Made by a program: the position numbers and the translations under genes
Assembly: GCF_002277895.1 (NCBI RefSeq)
Contig: NZ_CP023000.1
Coordinates: 620,001 to 684,000, forward strand
Origin: Rhizobium sp. 11515TR
GTDB lineage: Bacteria > Pseudomonadota > Alphaproteobacteria > Rhizobiales > Rhizobiaceae
Direction of reading: 5' to 3'
Length of the DNA: 64,000 nt
Shown here: positions 34,110 through 43,584 of the stretch, one piece after another
Numbering within the stretch: the first letter of the stretch is position 1
How the letters are laid out: each line of letters opens with the position of its first letter
Notes under the pieces: model-generated
Told to the model about the DNA's origin: nothing
What the model saw: only the letters and a program-made list of their open reading frames with translations
Databases searched by the model: none

Positions 34110-36839
34110 ATGATCTCTGGTCGGAAAACCGCTCAAATTCAGAAATACGGCAAGCGGTCAGACGCAGAGCAACGCACCTTGATGAGTGACCGGAAGATAT
34201 CGCCACACTCCATCAAACGGGCATTGTCGACCCCAGCGATCTGGCCAGCGTTCCAGCCATTGGTGGACATGCAAAGCGGGGCGCTCATCGGATTTGAAGT
34301 ACTGGCACGCTGGACCGATTCCAAAATGGGCATCATTTCGCCATCGGAATTTATCCCTATCGCCGAAGCAAACGACCTGATCGACGCTTTGACAAAAAAG
34401 ATCGTCTCGGAAGCCTGTGAGCAGGCAAATCTCTGGCCAGGAAATTTTGTGCTCGCGATCAACATTTCCGCCGTGCAATTCCGTGATCCGGACTTATTCG
34501 AATTCATCCGCAGCATTGTTCAGGCAACCGGCTTTCCACTAAATCGAATCCATATTGAGATAACGGAAAGCGTTCTGCTTGAAGATGATGAGACCGTACG
34601 GTCAACGATCGCTCTGCTGAAATCTGCCGGCATAGGTCTTGCGCTTGACGATTTCGGAACAGGATTTGCCAGTCTCACCCGATTGCACGCCTTTCCTTTC
34701 GACAAACTCAAGATTGACATGAGTTTCGTGCGCTCAATGCAACACGATAACGATAGCCGCAAGATCGTCGCTTCGGTGATCGGATTAGGCCAAAGCCTTG
34801 GCATGGCCGTCGTTGCAGAGGGCGTCGAGACCGAGGAGCAGGCGACGATTCTCCGCCGGTTGGGATGCGATGTCGGACAGGGCTGGCTGTTCGGCAAACC
34901 ATTGAATGGGGCTGAAACGGCGCAATGGCTGACCTATCATAAACAACAATCGCTCTCTCAACGTGCCGGGAGTGTTTCACTGTTCCAGCGCGTTCACCAG
35001 CTGGACGCTTTGTACAGAGCAGCACCGATTGGCCTATGTTTTCTCGACATGGAATTGCGCTATGTCAGCGTCAACAATTGCTTTGCGGAAATGGTCGGCC
35101 TCTGTCCGGATGACTTGATCGGGCGGGCGGTGCATAACTTCATGCCTGACCATGACGCGCCTCGCGTCGCCAGCGATCTGCGGCGTGTCCTCGCCGGCGA
35201 GACCGTTGTCATCAACGAATATCAGCCAGCCGGTAGCGAAAGAGCTTTCCTTGTCATCAATCAGCCTGTCGAGGACGACGGGGGCGAGCAGATCGGTATT
35301 TCGGTTACCGCGATCGATGTTACCGATCGCAAGGCGATCGAAACCGCGCTGAGAGAAACCGAGGACCATGCTCGCCGGTCAATCGAACTCAGCGCAAGTA
35401 TTCCTTGGTCGAGTGACGCCAAGGGTGTTGTCAATTTCATGGGACCGACACTGGACGGAATGGCTGATAGCACCATTGATCGCGTTGCGGACTGGTATCG
35501 CCGCATGCATCCAGACGATCGCCTCCGGGTCCGGCAGGAATGGCTTGCATGGCTGCCATCGGGCAAGCCTTTTGCAACGATGTTCCGAATGAGGCTTCAC
35601 GACGATGCTTGGACTTGGGTGCTCAGTCGTGCAAAGCCGCATCGCAATGCCGAGGGCGAGATCGTCAAGTGGTACGGCGTCATCACTGCGGTTACGACTC
35701 AAGAGGGGTTCGAGCCAAAAATTGAACTGTTCCGAACTTCGAGGCAGGTGCAGCAGTCGAAGCCGCCGACCGGTATTACGATTGCACCCTGGCGTCCCTC
35801 AACGGTGAAGCATGAACTCGATCTGCCGGATTGGGTAATAAGAAACGCAGCATCCGTCAAAGGCAAGGAAGACGTTTTGCCGACGGAATTGCTGGTATCC
35901 ATGCTGATGCGAATGTTCGAGTCCGCGCCTATAGCGATGTCTATAACGACAAGTGACACGAAAACATCCAGCTACGTTAAAGTCAACGAAGCCTATCTCC
36001 GGCTGACTGGTCTGAAGTGGGACGACATCAAGGGCAAAAAGCTGACTTCCGATGGTGCGGCGATTGACAATCCGGCCCGGGACCGCCGCCACCGACTTCT
36101 AGAAGAAGAGGGCGCCTATGAGCTGGAAGAGGTGGATATCACCTATGCCGACGGCACGATTATTCCGACGCTGATTTCTGCGCAGCGCACCGTGATCGAC
36201 GGAGTGTCTTTCGATGTCGAGATCATCATCGATGTATCGGCCCGTGTCAGGCAGCAACGTGAGATCGAGAACGCACTTAAAACCTCTGCGCGCACCGATG
36301 CGCTTTCGGGCCTTCCCAATAGGGCCTGTTTCGATGAAGTTGTCGCCGAGGCAGTCGCTCGCAACCTGCAGAACGATCGCAAGCTCGCCCTTGCATATAT
36401 CGACCTGAATGATTTTAAGATCGTGAACGATACGATTGGGCACGCGGCAGGCGACGAGGTGCTGAGAACGATTGCCAATAGATTGCGCGAGAATTTTCGC
36501 GCCACGGACTTCATTGCAAGGATCGGCGGGGATGAATTTGTCGTGCTGCTCGATATCGACCGGAAACTCGCCGGCGACTTGCAGTCGCATCTCCAAGAGA
36601 CGATGGAGCGCATCTTCAAACCGATACCCATCGATGGGCAAGTGACGTTCACCGGCGCAGCCGTGGGCGTTACATTCCTGCGGGCAGATGACACCGTGCA
36701 ATCCTATGTCAAACGCGCTGACGAATATATGTATATCGCTAAGACCACCGGTGAGCGGATAGCGGTAGTCTGTTTCGGCCAGATTCTCGATCCGTCTGCC
36801 CTCTCGAGGCACTCGGCGAGACAAGCACGGCAATCATAA
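34110..36839 (+). CDS. EAL-PAS-PAS-PAS-GGDEF cyclic-di-GMP protein
   Basis: A 909-residue cytoplasmic protein with no membrane span. Residues about 20-265 are an EAL phosphodiesterase domain: the signature is EVL at 63-65, and the metal-site motif LDDFGTG is at 179-185, with VAEGVET further on. Three PAS-like regions follow (about 291-420, 430-545, 610-735). The C-terminus is a GGDEF cyclase domain with an intact GGDEF at 806-810 and an RATD inhibitory site five residues before it. Both activities may be functional. The start at 34110 has GTGAGGAG nine bases upstream. It stands alone between decayed segments. Confidence 0.88.
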   Translation: MISGRKTAQIQKYGKRSDAEQRTLMSDRKISPHSIKRALSTPAIWPAFQPLVDMQSGALIGFEVLARWTDSKMGIISPSEFIPIAEANDLIDALTKKIVSEACEQANLWPGNFVLAINISAVQFRDPDLFEFIRSIVQATGFPLNRIHIEITESVLLEDDETVRSTIALLKSAGIGLALDDFGTGFASLTRLHAFPFDKLKIDMSFVRSMQHDNDSRKIVASVIGLGQSLGMAVVAEGVETEEQATILRRLGCDVGQGWLFGKPLNGAETAQWLTYHKQQSLSQRAGSVSLFQRVHQLDALYRAAPIGLCFLDMELRYVSVNNCFAEMVGLCPDDLIGRAVHNFMPDHDAPRVASDLRRVLAGETVVINEYQPAGSERAFLVINQPVEDDGGEQIGISVTAIDVTDRKAIETALRETEDHARRSIELSASIPWSSDAKGVVNFMGPTLDGMADSTIDRVADWYRRMHPDDRLRVRQEWLAWLPSGKPFATMFRMRLHDDAWTWVLSRAKPHRNAEGEIVKWYGVITAVTTQEGFEPKIELFRTSRQVQQSKPPTGITIAPWRPSTVKHELDLPDWVIRNAASVKGKEDVLPTELLVSMLMRMFESAPIAMSITTSDTKTSSYVKVNEAYLRLTGLKWDDIKGKKLTSDGAAIDNPARDRRHRLLEEEGAYELEEVDITYADGTIIPTLISAQRTVIDGVSFDVEIIIDVSARVRQQREIENALKTSARTDALSGLPNRACFDEVVAEAVARNLQNDRKLALAYIDLNDFKIVNDTIGHAAGDEVLRTIANRLRENFRATDFIARIGGDEFVVLLDIDRKLAGDLQSHLQETMERIFKPIPIDGQVTFTGAAVGVTFLRADDTVQSYVKRADEYMYIAKTTGERIAVVCFGQILDPSALSRHSARQARQS

Positions 36840-37561
36840 TATTTCTCTCCCAAGATCACGTGCCTGAGCAGGCCGCAATTCCCAACCGCGTCCCCATAGC
36901 TATTTTCATGCCAAGGCATTCTCATGAATCTGGCGCCACGCCAGAGATCTGCAAAAGCTGTATGTCGCCATCAGCTGGATCGCCGATTGCAACGGGAAAT
37001 CGTCTCCATATCGATGAATGAGTTAAATGAATTCTCCAACAATTTATGTCCGAGGATGAATGGAAGCGCGACTATGTTAAAAGCCGAGATTTTCATCGGC
37101 ATATGCGTTCGCTGCTGGCTTCGAGATTTCATGAGCTCGGCTGGAAAACACAAGATATTGGCAAGTGTAGCTTGGCTTGTGGCACAATGCGCTCACATGA
37201 GACCGAATTTGAGATGATCCCGCGACACGTCCGGGAGGGGCCGTCATTGTTGCACGTCAAACAGGTCTAATCGATAAATTGGCCCGCTGTGGTTTGCCGA
37301 CAAGGGAAGCTGAAGAACTCCTCCTCCTCCTGCAAAGCGTGCAATCCCAACATACTCATCTGGAGCGGCTCAGCTGCAAGTAGGCAAGTGGCAATTCAGG
37401 AAAAAAGATCGACAAGGTGGCCGAATGGTACGCCAAGAGTGGTATCATTCCAGCCCTTCCGGATGTCGCAGCTGGCCTTACAACGCCGTCCCAAACTCCG
37501 ATCCCGGCTGGGTTGCCGGATCGGGGATAGTTCCAGAATGCAAACATATCTGCGCTTGCTA
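36840..37561. other. 722-bp region with only a probable broken small gene
   Basis: Nothing here is an intact recognisable gene. The best coding signal is a two-frame open stretch at 37046-37382, listed separately. The rest shows short overlapping frames without family resemblance. Confidence 0.4.
37046..37382 (+). pseudogene. small hypothetical gene, apparently frameshifted
   Basis: From ATG 37046 the frame reads a hydrophilic protein (MSEDEWKRDYVKSRDFHRH, later RFHELGWKTQDIGKC). Near 37235, inside the G-rich CGGGAGGGGCCG, the coding-like character moves to another frame that reads VIVARQTGLIDKLARCGLPT and continues to a TAG at 37380. The two halves together would make a protein of about 112 residues. 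I do not recognise the family. A single indel or a sequencing error would explain it. Confidence 0.3.
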
Positions 37562-39064
37562 TTATTGGCGCCATCGCAGACGATTGAGGAAGAAGCTCTC
37601 GTTCGGCGTCGGCTGGAAGTCCAGATTTTTGGCCGCCCCGTAGATTGACACCATCTGATAAAGCGGCACGGTCGGAATTTCGCTTGCAATGAAGCTACCG
37701 ACCTTTTCGTAGTCGGCAAGGCGCTTCTTCTCATCCAGCGATGAAGCCGCCTCATCCAGCAGGGCATCGATCTCGGGCTTGGCAGTGATGGTCCAGCTGC
37801 TACCGGAATGGAAGAGTGAATAGAGCGCTCCGTCTGCATCCTGGCAGGCACAGGACGAGGTGCTGATGGCAAGTGTGGGACCATCCGCTGGCCCCTTCTG
37901 GATCAACTGCAGGAAGGTCGGCGTATCGACATTGGCGATCTCGACATCGAAGCCGACATCCTGCAGCTCCTGCTGGATGGCTTGCGCGACCCTCTGGTCA
38001 AAGAAGGCGCCGATCGTCAGCTGAAATTTGGCCGGTCTGCCGGCGGCCGCGATCAGCGATTTTGCTTTGTCCGGATCGAAGGGCAGTCCCTTTATTGTAT
38101 TACTCCAGCCGAAATGCGCCGGCGTCACCATCTCGGCGAGCGGCTTATCCAATCCTCCGAGAATACCCTGCGTAATGCCGTCCTTGTCGATCGCAGAGGC
38201 CAAGGCCTGACGAAGTTCGAGCTTGTCGAACGGCGGCTTGTTCGGATTGATGCGAATATAGGCAAGACGCTCGGTGAGAACAGGCAACGCCTTGGCATTC
38301 GGGTAAGTTTGCAATTGCGCGGCCTGGTCCGAGGTCAGCGCCCTTGCCAGATCCACGGTACCGGACTGGATATCGGCCAGCCGCGTCGATGCATCGGGCA
38401 CGGCGCGGAAGACGGCCATCGCAAATGGCCCTTTCGCTCCCCAGTAGCTATCATTGCGCGCGAGCGTCACCGAAACGCCCTTGTCCCATTTTACGAAACG
38501 GTATGGGCCACTCCCAACTGGCTGAAGGTTGAAGGCTGTATTTCCGACCTTCTCGACGACGTGTTCCGGCACGATGGAAAGATTTGTCAAAGCGGCCAGA
38601 AGAGCGGGAGAGCTCGTCTTCAAGGTCAACGTCACCTCGTGATCGCCGGTCACGGCAGCCTTGAGGATCTTACCGAATTGAGCGCGCTGCGGACTTGCAA
38701 ATTTCGGATCGATGATGCGGTTGATACTGAATGCAACATCACCGGCTGTCAGAACGCTTCCGTCGTGGAAATGAACGTCGTCGCGAAGCGTAAACGCGAT
38801 CTCGGTATCAGAGACGTTTTTCCACCCCGTGGCAATCTGCGGGACGATCTTGCCCGCATTGTCGCGGGTGACGAGGTTGTCGAAAATGTTGCGATAGACG
38901 AAATAACTATCGGGATTCCATTGCAGTTGCGGATCGAGCGTTGACGGCTCATTGACGAGGTCCACCACGATCTGCTGCTTTTCGGCGGCCTGGGCCGCGG
39001 TCACGACGGACAGCACCAATAGACCGATGCCCGCCCCCAATACAAGACGCTTATGCCACTTCAT
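37562..39064 (-). CDS. family 5 extracellular solute-binding protein (dipeptide/opine type), copy 1
   Basis: A 500-residue periplasmic binding protein of the DppA/OppA family. Residues 1-26 are a signal peptide ending AQA, and the mature protein has the family motif FTLRDDVHFHDGSVLTAGDVAFS. The ATG at 39064 follows a GAGG site. It is clearly paralogous to the protein encoded at 46239-47738 (shared WNPDSYFVYRNIFD, IVPQIAT/IVPAIAT, VGSGPYRF/IGSGPYKF and SCACQDADG). It is the last gene of the operon; the ligand is unknown, perhaps a gamma-glutamyl or other modified peptide. Confidence 0.87.
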   Translation of the reverse strand: MKWHKRLVLGAGIGLLVLSVVTAAQAAEKQQIVVDLVNEPSTLDPQLQWNPDSYFVYRNIFDNLVTRDNAGKIVPQIATGWKNVSDTEIAFTLRDDVHFHDGSVLTAGDVAFSINRIIDPKFASPQRAQFGKILKAAVTGDHEVTLTLKTSSPALLAALTNLSIVPEHVVEKVGNTAFNLQPVGSGPYRFVKWDKGVSVTLARNDSYWGAKGPFAMAVFRAVPDASTRLADIQSGTVDLARALTSDQAAQLQTYPNAKALPVLTERLAYIRINPNKPPFDKLELRQALASAIDKDGITQGILGGLDKPLAEMVTPAHFGWSNTIKGLPFDPDKAKSLIAAAGRPAKFQLTIGAFFDQRVAQAIQQELQDVGFDVEIANVDTPTFLQLIQKGPADGPTLAISTSSCACQDADGALYSLFHSGSSWTITAKPEIDALLDEAASSLDEKKRLADYEKVGSFIASEIPTVPLYQMVSIYGAAKNLDFQPTPNESFFLNRLRWRQ

Positions 39065-39131
39065 TTTCCGGTTCCTCAATTGATCTGTCATTGATGGCGA
39101 TGGTCAGCTCCTCGCGGCGAGACCGGTGGCA

Positions 39132-40133
39132 TCATGTCGTGCCCTTGATCTCGACCGTAGGAGCCCGCAGGTGGCAGGCGGCTTGATGATCTCGCTCCAA
39201 GAGGTTCAGCGCCGGCGACACTTCCCGGCAAATGGTCGCCGCAATCGGACATCGTGTCGAAAAACGGCAGCCCGCGGGCGGATTGGCCGGGCTCGGCAAG
39301 TCGCCTTCGAGAAGGATACGCTGCCGTTGACGCTGGGCGACGGGATCGGGCAGCGGCACCGCGCTGAGCAAAGCCTCGGTATAGGGATGCGTCGGGCGGG
39401 CAAAGACGTCGGCCGTCGCCCCGACCTCAGCGATACGGCCGAGATACATGACCGCTATCCGGTCGGCGAAATGACGCACCACGGACAAATCGTGGGAAAT
39501 GAAGAGATAGGAGAGTTCAAGCCGGCGCTGCAGTTCGAAGAGCAAGTTGAGGATTTGCGAGCGGATCGACACGTCAAGCGCGGAAACCGGCTCATCCAGG
39601 ATCAGCAATTTCGGCTGGAGTGCGATCGCTCTTGCGATGACGATGCGCTGGCGCTGACCGCCGGAAAATGCGTTGGGCTTGCGGTTGGCATGCGCCGGAT
39701 TGAGCCCGACCAGTTCCAGCAGCTCCGCGACCCGTCGACGCCGCTCCTGCGCAGTCCCGACACCATGAATGGCAAGCGGCTCGGCAATGCTGTCACCGAT
39801 GTCCATTCGCGGATTGAGCGCGGAGACCGGGTCCTGAAATACGATCTGAATATCCCGCCGCCGCGCGGCGAAACGATCCGCGCCTTTGGCGGCAAGATCG
39901 CTACCCTCGAAGAAAATTTGTCCCGAGCTTGCTTCCTGCATTCCGACGACAGCCGCGCCGAGCGTCGACTTACCGGACCCGGATTCACCGACAAGCGCGA
40001 GACTCTGTCCAGCTTCGATATCCAGATCGACACCGTCAACGGCCTTCAGCAATCCTGCCGAGTGCCCGAAGAAGCCGCGACGGATGGGAAAATGCACATG
40101 CAGATCCCGGATCGATAGCAGCGGTGCCGTCAT
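39132..40133 (-). CDS. dipeptide-type ABC transporter ATP-binding protein (OppF/DppF-like)
   Basis: A 333-residue ATPase. Walker A is GESGSGKST, the signature is FSGGQRQRIVIARAI and Walker B is LLILDEPVSALD. The C-terminal oligopeptide-transporter extension includes the cysteine-containing CRFSTRCPIAATIC motif. Together with the OppD-like ATPase it forms the heterodimer of the importer. The ATG at 40133 overlaps the oppD-like stop by four bases. Confidence 0.9.
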   Translation of the reverse strand: MTAPLLSIRDLHVHFPIRRGFFGHSAGLLKAVDGVDLDIEAGQSLALVGESGSGKSTLGAAVVGMQEASSGQIFFEGSDLAAKGADRFAARRRDIQIVFQDPVSALNPRMDIGDSIAEPLAIHGVGTAQERRRRVAELLELVGLNPAHANRKPNAFSGGQRQRIVIARAIALQPKLLILDEPVSALDVSIRSQILNLLFELQRRLELSYLFISHDLSVVRHFADRIAVMYLGRIAEVGATADVFARPTHPYTEALLSAVPLPDPVAQRQRQRILLEGDLPSPANPPAGCRFSTRCPIAATICREVSPALNLLERDHQAACHLRAPTVEIKGTT

Positions 40134-41104
40134 ACGAGGCTCCCGATACGATCCTGATGCCAGCAGGCGGCGCGGCGGTTCGACCCCATCGCCGCGAGCG
40201 GCGGCACTTCGCGACAGTCTTCATCCGCGAGCGGGCAACGCGTCGAGAACCGGCATCCAGCCGGCCACGCGCCTGCATCAGGCACCGTTCCCTTGATCGT
40301 CGGCAAAAGCTCCCCGGCATCGCTCCCATCCAAACGCGGAATGGTTGACAGCAGCAATCTCGTATAGGGATGCCTCTGCTCCCTGAAGATCGCATCGACA
40401 TCGCCGACCTCGACAATTCGGCCGCCGTACATCACGGCGACCTGATCGGCGATATCGGCAACGACACCCATGTCATGGGTAATCATCAGGATTGCGGTTC
40501 CGGTTTCATCGCGCAGTCGTTTCATCAAATCGAGGATCTGTGCCTGAATGGTGACATCGAGTGCCGTCGTCGGCTCATCGGCGATCAACAGGCGCGGCCT
40601 TGTGATCAAGGCCATGGCAATCATGACGCGCTGGCACATGCCGCCAGACAGTTCGAACGGATATTGCCGCGCGCGCATTGCCGCCTCGGGGATGCCGACA
40701 TCCGCGAGCATATCGATCGCCTGATGCCATGCTTGCCGGCGGCCTAGCTTGCGATGCACAATGAGACTTTCGGCGATCTGGCGGCCGACCGGCATCAGCG
40801 GGTTGAGGGATGCGACAGGCTCCTGAAAGATCATTGCGAGCTCGCTGCCGCGCAGCCGCATCAGGTCCTTCCTGTCGAGACGGGAAAGATTGCGTCCGTT
40901 CATTTGCACCGAGCCGCCGACCATGGTCGCTGCGGCTGGAAGAAGCCCCATGACGGCGAAGGCCGTCATCGATTTGCCGCATCCCGACTCGCCGACGATG
41001 CTGACGATCTCGCCGGCATTGACCGACAGGCTGACGCCATCGACCACAGCCTTTCGGTTAATGGAGACCTGCAGCATGTCGACGCTCAAAACCGCTGCCG
41101 CCAT
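40130..41104 (-). CDS. dipeptide-type ABC transporter ATP-binding protein (OppD/DppD-like)
   Basis: A 324-residue ATPase. Walker A is GESGCGKSM, with the usual final Ser/Thr replaced by SM, the signature is LSGGMCQRVMIAMAL and Walker B is LLIADEPTTALD. The C-terminal extension has CRFSTRCPLADEDC. The ATG at 41104 overlaps the gamma-glutamyltransferase stop (ATGA). Other starts up to 41134 are less likely. Confidence 0.9.
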   Translation of the reverse strand: MAAAVLSVDMLQVSINRKAVVDGVSLSVNAGEIVSIVGESGCGKSMTAFAVMGLLPAAATMVGGSVQMNGRNLSRLDRKDLMRLRGSELAMIFQEPVASLNPLMPVGRQIAESLIVHRKLGRRQAWHQAIDMLADVGIPEAAMRARQYPFELSGGMCQRVMIAMALITRPRLLIADEPTTALDVTIQAQILDLMKRLRDETGTAILMITHDMGVVADIADQVAVMYGGRIVEVGDVDAIFREQRHPYTRLLLSTIPRLDGSDAGELLPTIKGTVPDAGAWPAGCRFSTRCPLADEDCREVPPLAAMGSNRRAACWHQDRIGSLV

Positions 41105-42645
41105 CAGATAGTCGCCTCGCGGACGGCGGCCCATGGATTGCGCGGATGAACCATGCCGGTATTGATGCCATAGCGTCGCATCACGACGGACGGCACGGCA
41201 AAATTGACCGGATAGAGCGTGTCGTCGATCACCTGAACGTCGAAGTCGGCGGCAACCGAGGCGGCCACCTTGGCCCCGGCCGTTCGGCTCACCCTAATCG
41301 TCGTGCCGCTGGCATCTATGCGCGGACTGAAGAGCGCCTTCTCCAGCGACATGCCGAAAGCCAGGATGTATGACAGGATTTGCGCGACCGCCGGCACGAT
41401 CTGCCTTCCTCCTGCTGCGCCAAGCGCCAGCTCCGGCAGACCATCGTGCGTGGCAATGATCGGGCACATATTGGCAAGCGGCTGCTTGGCCGGAGCGATC
41501 GAATTCGGATGCCCCGGCCTTGGATCGAACCACATCAGGCCATTATTGAGAGCAAATCCCAGTTCCGGCACCACGACCTTGGAGCCGAAGCGGGACAGAA
41601 GCGTATTGGTGAGCGAAACCATAGTCCCTTGTGCATCGACCACGCTGATATGGCTTGTACAGCTTTCACCAGCGGCATGCCCCATATGCTTGAGGCGATA
41701 TTCGCTGGCGCGACGCAACGCTCGCGCAAAGGCAAGAGCGGTCGTACCCGAATGCGGATTGGCATCGCGCGGAAGCTCTTCAAGCTCATCAAGCGTGGCA
41801 AGCAAAGTCGGGCCGCCGGAAAGACCCGGCACCACATGGACACGCCTTCCCATGTAGGAGCTGACGGCAGGCTGCAGCCACTTCGGCGCATAGGCGCCCA
41901 GATCCGCTTTCGAAAGAGTGGAGCCGCCTTTCGAAAGGTCCGCGACCAGCAGCTCTGCAATCTGGCCCTCGTAGAAATCGCGCGCTCCCTCGCGCGCCAG
42001 CCTTTCCAGCGATGCGGCCTTGGCCTTCATCGGCAGGAACAGCGATCGGCCGCCTTCTGGCACACGCGGCGCACGGCCATCGCGAAGGAAGAGATCGGCG
42101 GCACCCTTGAATTGCGCGAGGTTATGGCCGTCGATGGCGAGCGCGAGAGCCGCATACCAATCGACCTGCAAACCGCGATGGGCGTGCTCGATCGCCGGTG
42201 CCAGGGCATCGGCCCAGGAAATGGTGCCGAAGCGCCCAAGCGCTTCGGCAAATCCGGCAACGGCTCCGGGAACGCAGATCGATCCGTAGCCAAGCAGATT
42301 GCGATCGCCCTGGACGGAAGGCCATTCGAACCAATCCCCATCCTGGCCGGCAACCAGGGGGTAATCATCAGGCCGGAGGGCGGCCGGCGAAACGACATTG
42401 AAATCGAGCACGTCGACCGCCCCGGAACCGCCGTCGGCGCGCAGCATGAAGCCGCCCCCGCCGATACCGGAAAGCCATGGCTCCACGACGCTGAGAACGA
42501 GAGCCGTCACAATGGCCGCATCGACGGCATTGCCACCTGCCGAAAGGACGCGAGCTCCGGCCTCGGCCGCTAGCCAGTTCTGGCAGGCGACCAGACCGTG
42601 TTCGCTGCGTGTCTCCTGCTTGCCGATCGACCAGGTCTCGTTCAT
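41104..42645 (-). CDS. gamma-glutamyltransferase family protein
   Basis: A 513-residue Ntn-hydrolase of the gamma-glutamyltransferase family. The autoprocessing nucleophile is Thr330 in CTSHISVVDA, followed by TNTLLSRFG and later the substrate-loop region GGRQIVPAVAQIL. There is no signal peptide, unlike periplasmic E. coli Ggt, so a cytoplasmic role after import is suggested. It overlaps the genes on both sides by four bases. In this operon it would cleave a gamma-glutamyl or similar bond of the imported compound. Family members also include cephalosporin acylases, so the substrate is open. Confidence 0.85.
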   Translation of the reverse strand: MNETWSIGKQETRSEHGLVACQNWLAAEAGARVLSAGGNAVDAAIVTALVLSVVEPWLSGIGGGGFMLRADGGSGAVDVLDFNVVSPAALRPDDYPLVAGQDGDWFEWPSVQGDRNLLGYGSICVPGAVAGFAEALGRFGTISWADALAPAIEHAHRGLQVDWYAALALAIDGHNLAQFKGAADLFLRDGRAPRVPEGGRSLFLPMKAKAASLERLAREGARDFYEGQIAELLVADLSKGGSTLSKADLGAYAPKWLQPAVSSYMGRRVHVVPGLSGGPTLLATLDELEELPRDANPHSGTTALAFARALRRASEYRLKHMGHAAGESCTSHISVVDAQGTMVSLTNTLLSRFGSKVVVPELGFALNNGLMWFDPRPGHPNSIAPAKQPLANMCPIIATHDGLPELALGAAGGRQIVPAVAQILSYILAFGMSLEKALFSPRIDASGTTIRVSRTAGAKVAASVAADFDVQVIDDTLYPVNFAVPSVVMRRYGINTGMVHPRNPWAAVREATI

Positions 42646-43562
42646 GGCCTTGCCCCGCAACGCCGCGCGCCTATGGCGGCGGGAATGGCCGAGGCAACGG
42701 AAAACCGGCCGGAATTTACTGATGATGCGTGATGGGCAGCAATTTCGGCCGCGGTCGCGATCCAGGTGCCTGGCTCGGCGGTCATGGCCTCCAACAGCTT
42801 TTCGAGTGTGGCAATGCGCTGCGCCCTGCCGGAAATCCAGTCATGAACCGTGAGGGTGAAGAGGCCTCCGAAGCGGTGCAGCGCCCGCCATTCGGCAAGC
42901 CAGTCCTCCAGCACGGCACTACCGGAAACCGGCGCCCAGCGCTCGTTGCCGCTGCCCTCGAACTTGTAAAAGATCGCGTCGTCCAGGGCCCATTGGACCG
43001 GGATCTCGACAACGCCGTCGATATCGTAGGGATGGTCAAAGCCCATCAGCGAGGAGTCATAGGTGAGACGCCGCGCCTTGATCTCAACCAGCATATCCGG
43101 GGTCATCTCCCAGGCAGGCGAGCGAAAGCCCACCGGCAACCTTCCTGTCTGTCGTTCGAACAGTTCGAGGCTGCTGTCGAGAGCCGCACTGAACTCATCC
43201 TCACGGATGTCACGAACCAGCTCGTGGAAATAGCCATGCAACCCTATCTCATGACCGGCAGCAAGAAGGGCCGGAAGCAGATCGGGATCGCATTCGGCAA
43301 CCACGGCTGGTACATAGAAGCTTGCCTTCACACGATAGCGGTAGAACAGATCGAGAAGACGACCAAGCCCCGAACGTAACCCGAAACGGCGGATCTCGAG
43401 CCGTGCGAGACGATCCGGAATACCATCCCGATGCTCCCAGAGATAAGGAGCGATTGCATCGACATCGACACTCAAAAGGACGGCACTCTGCTTTCCCTTC
43501 GGCCACTCGTAAGCCGGAAAGGGAGAGAAGCCCTTTGAGGTCCTGGCTAGATCCTCGACCAT
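42642..43562 (-). CDS. polysaccharide deacetylase-family protein (PuuE/allantoinase-like)
   Basis: A 306-residue NodB-homology enzyme. Metal/acid motif LLSVDVDAIAPY is at the N-terminus and HEIGLHGYFHE carries the metal histidines, with GFRSPAWEM next. The group that starts with a conserved short N-terminal arm includes cytoplasmic amidohydrolases such as PuuE allantoinase, so the substrate may be a small amide and not a glycan. The ATG at 43562 is chosen because the upstream residues lack similarity. Its stop overlaps the gamma-glutamyltransferase start. Confidence 0.8.
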   Translation of the reverse strand: MVEDLARTSKGFSPFPAYEWPKGKQSAVLLSVDVDAIAPYLWEHRDGIPDRLARLEIRRFGLRSGLGRLLDLFYRYRVKASFYVPAVVAECDPDLLPALLAAGHEIGLHGYFHELVRDIREDEFSAALDSSLELFERQTGRLPVGFRSPAWEMTPDMLVEIKARRLTYDSSLMGFDHPYDIDGVVEIPVQWALDDAIFYKFEGSGNERWAPVSGSAVLEDWLAEWRALHRFGGLFTLTVHDWISGRAQRIATLEKLLEAMTAEPGTWIATAAEIAAHHASSVNSGRFSVASAIPAAIGARRCGARP

Positions 43563-43584
43563 GTTCCTATCCTCCTGCCTAGCC

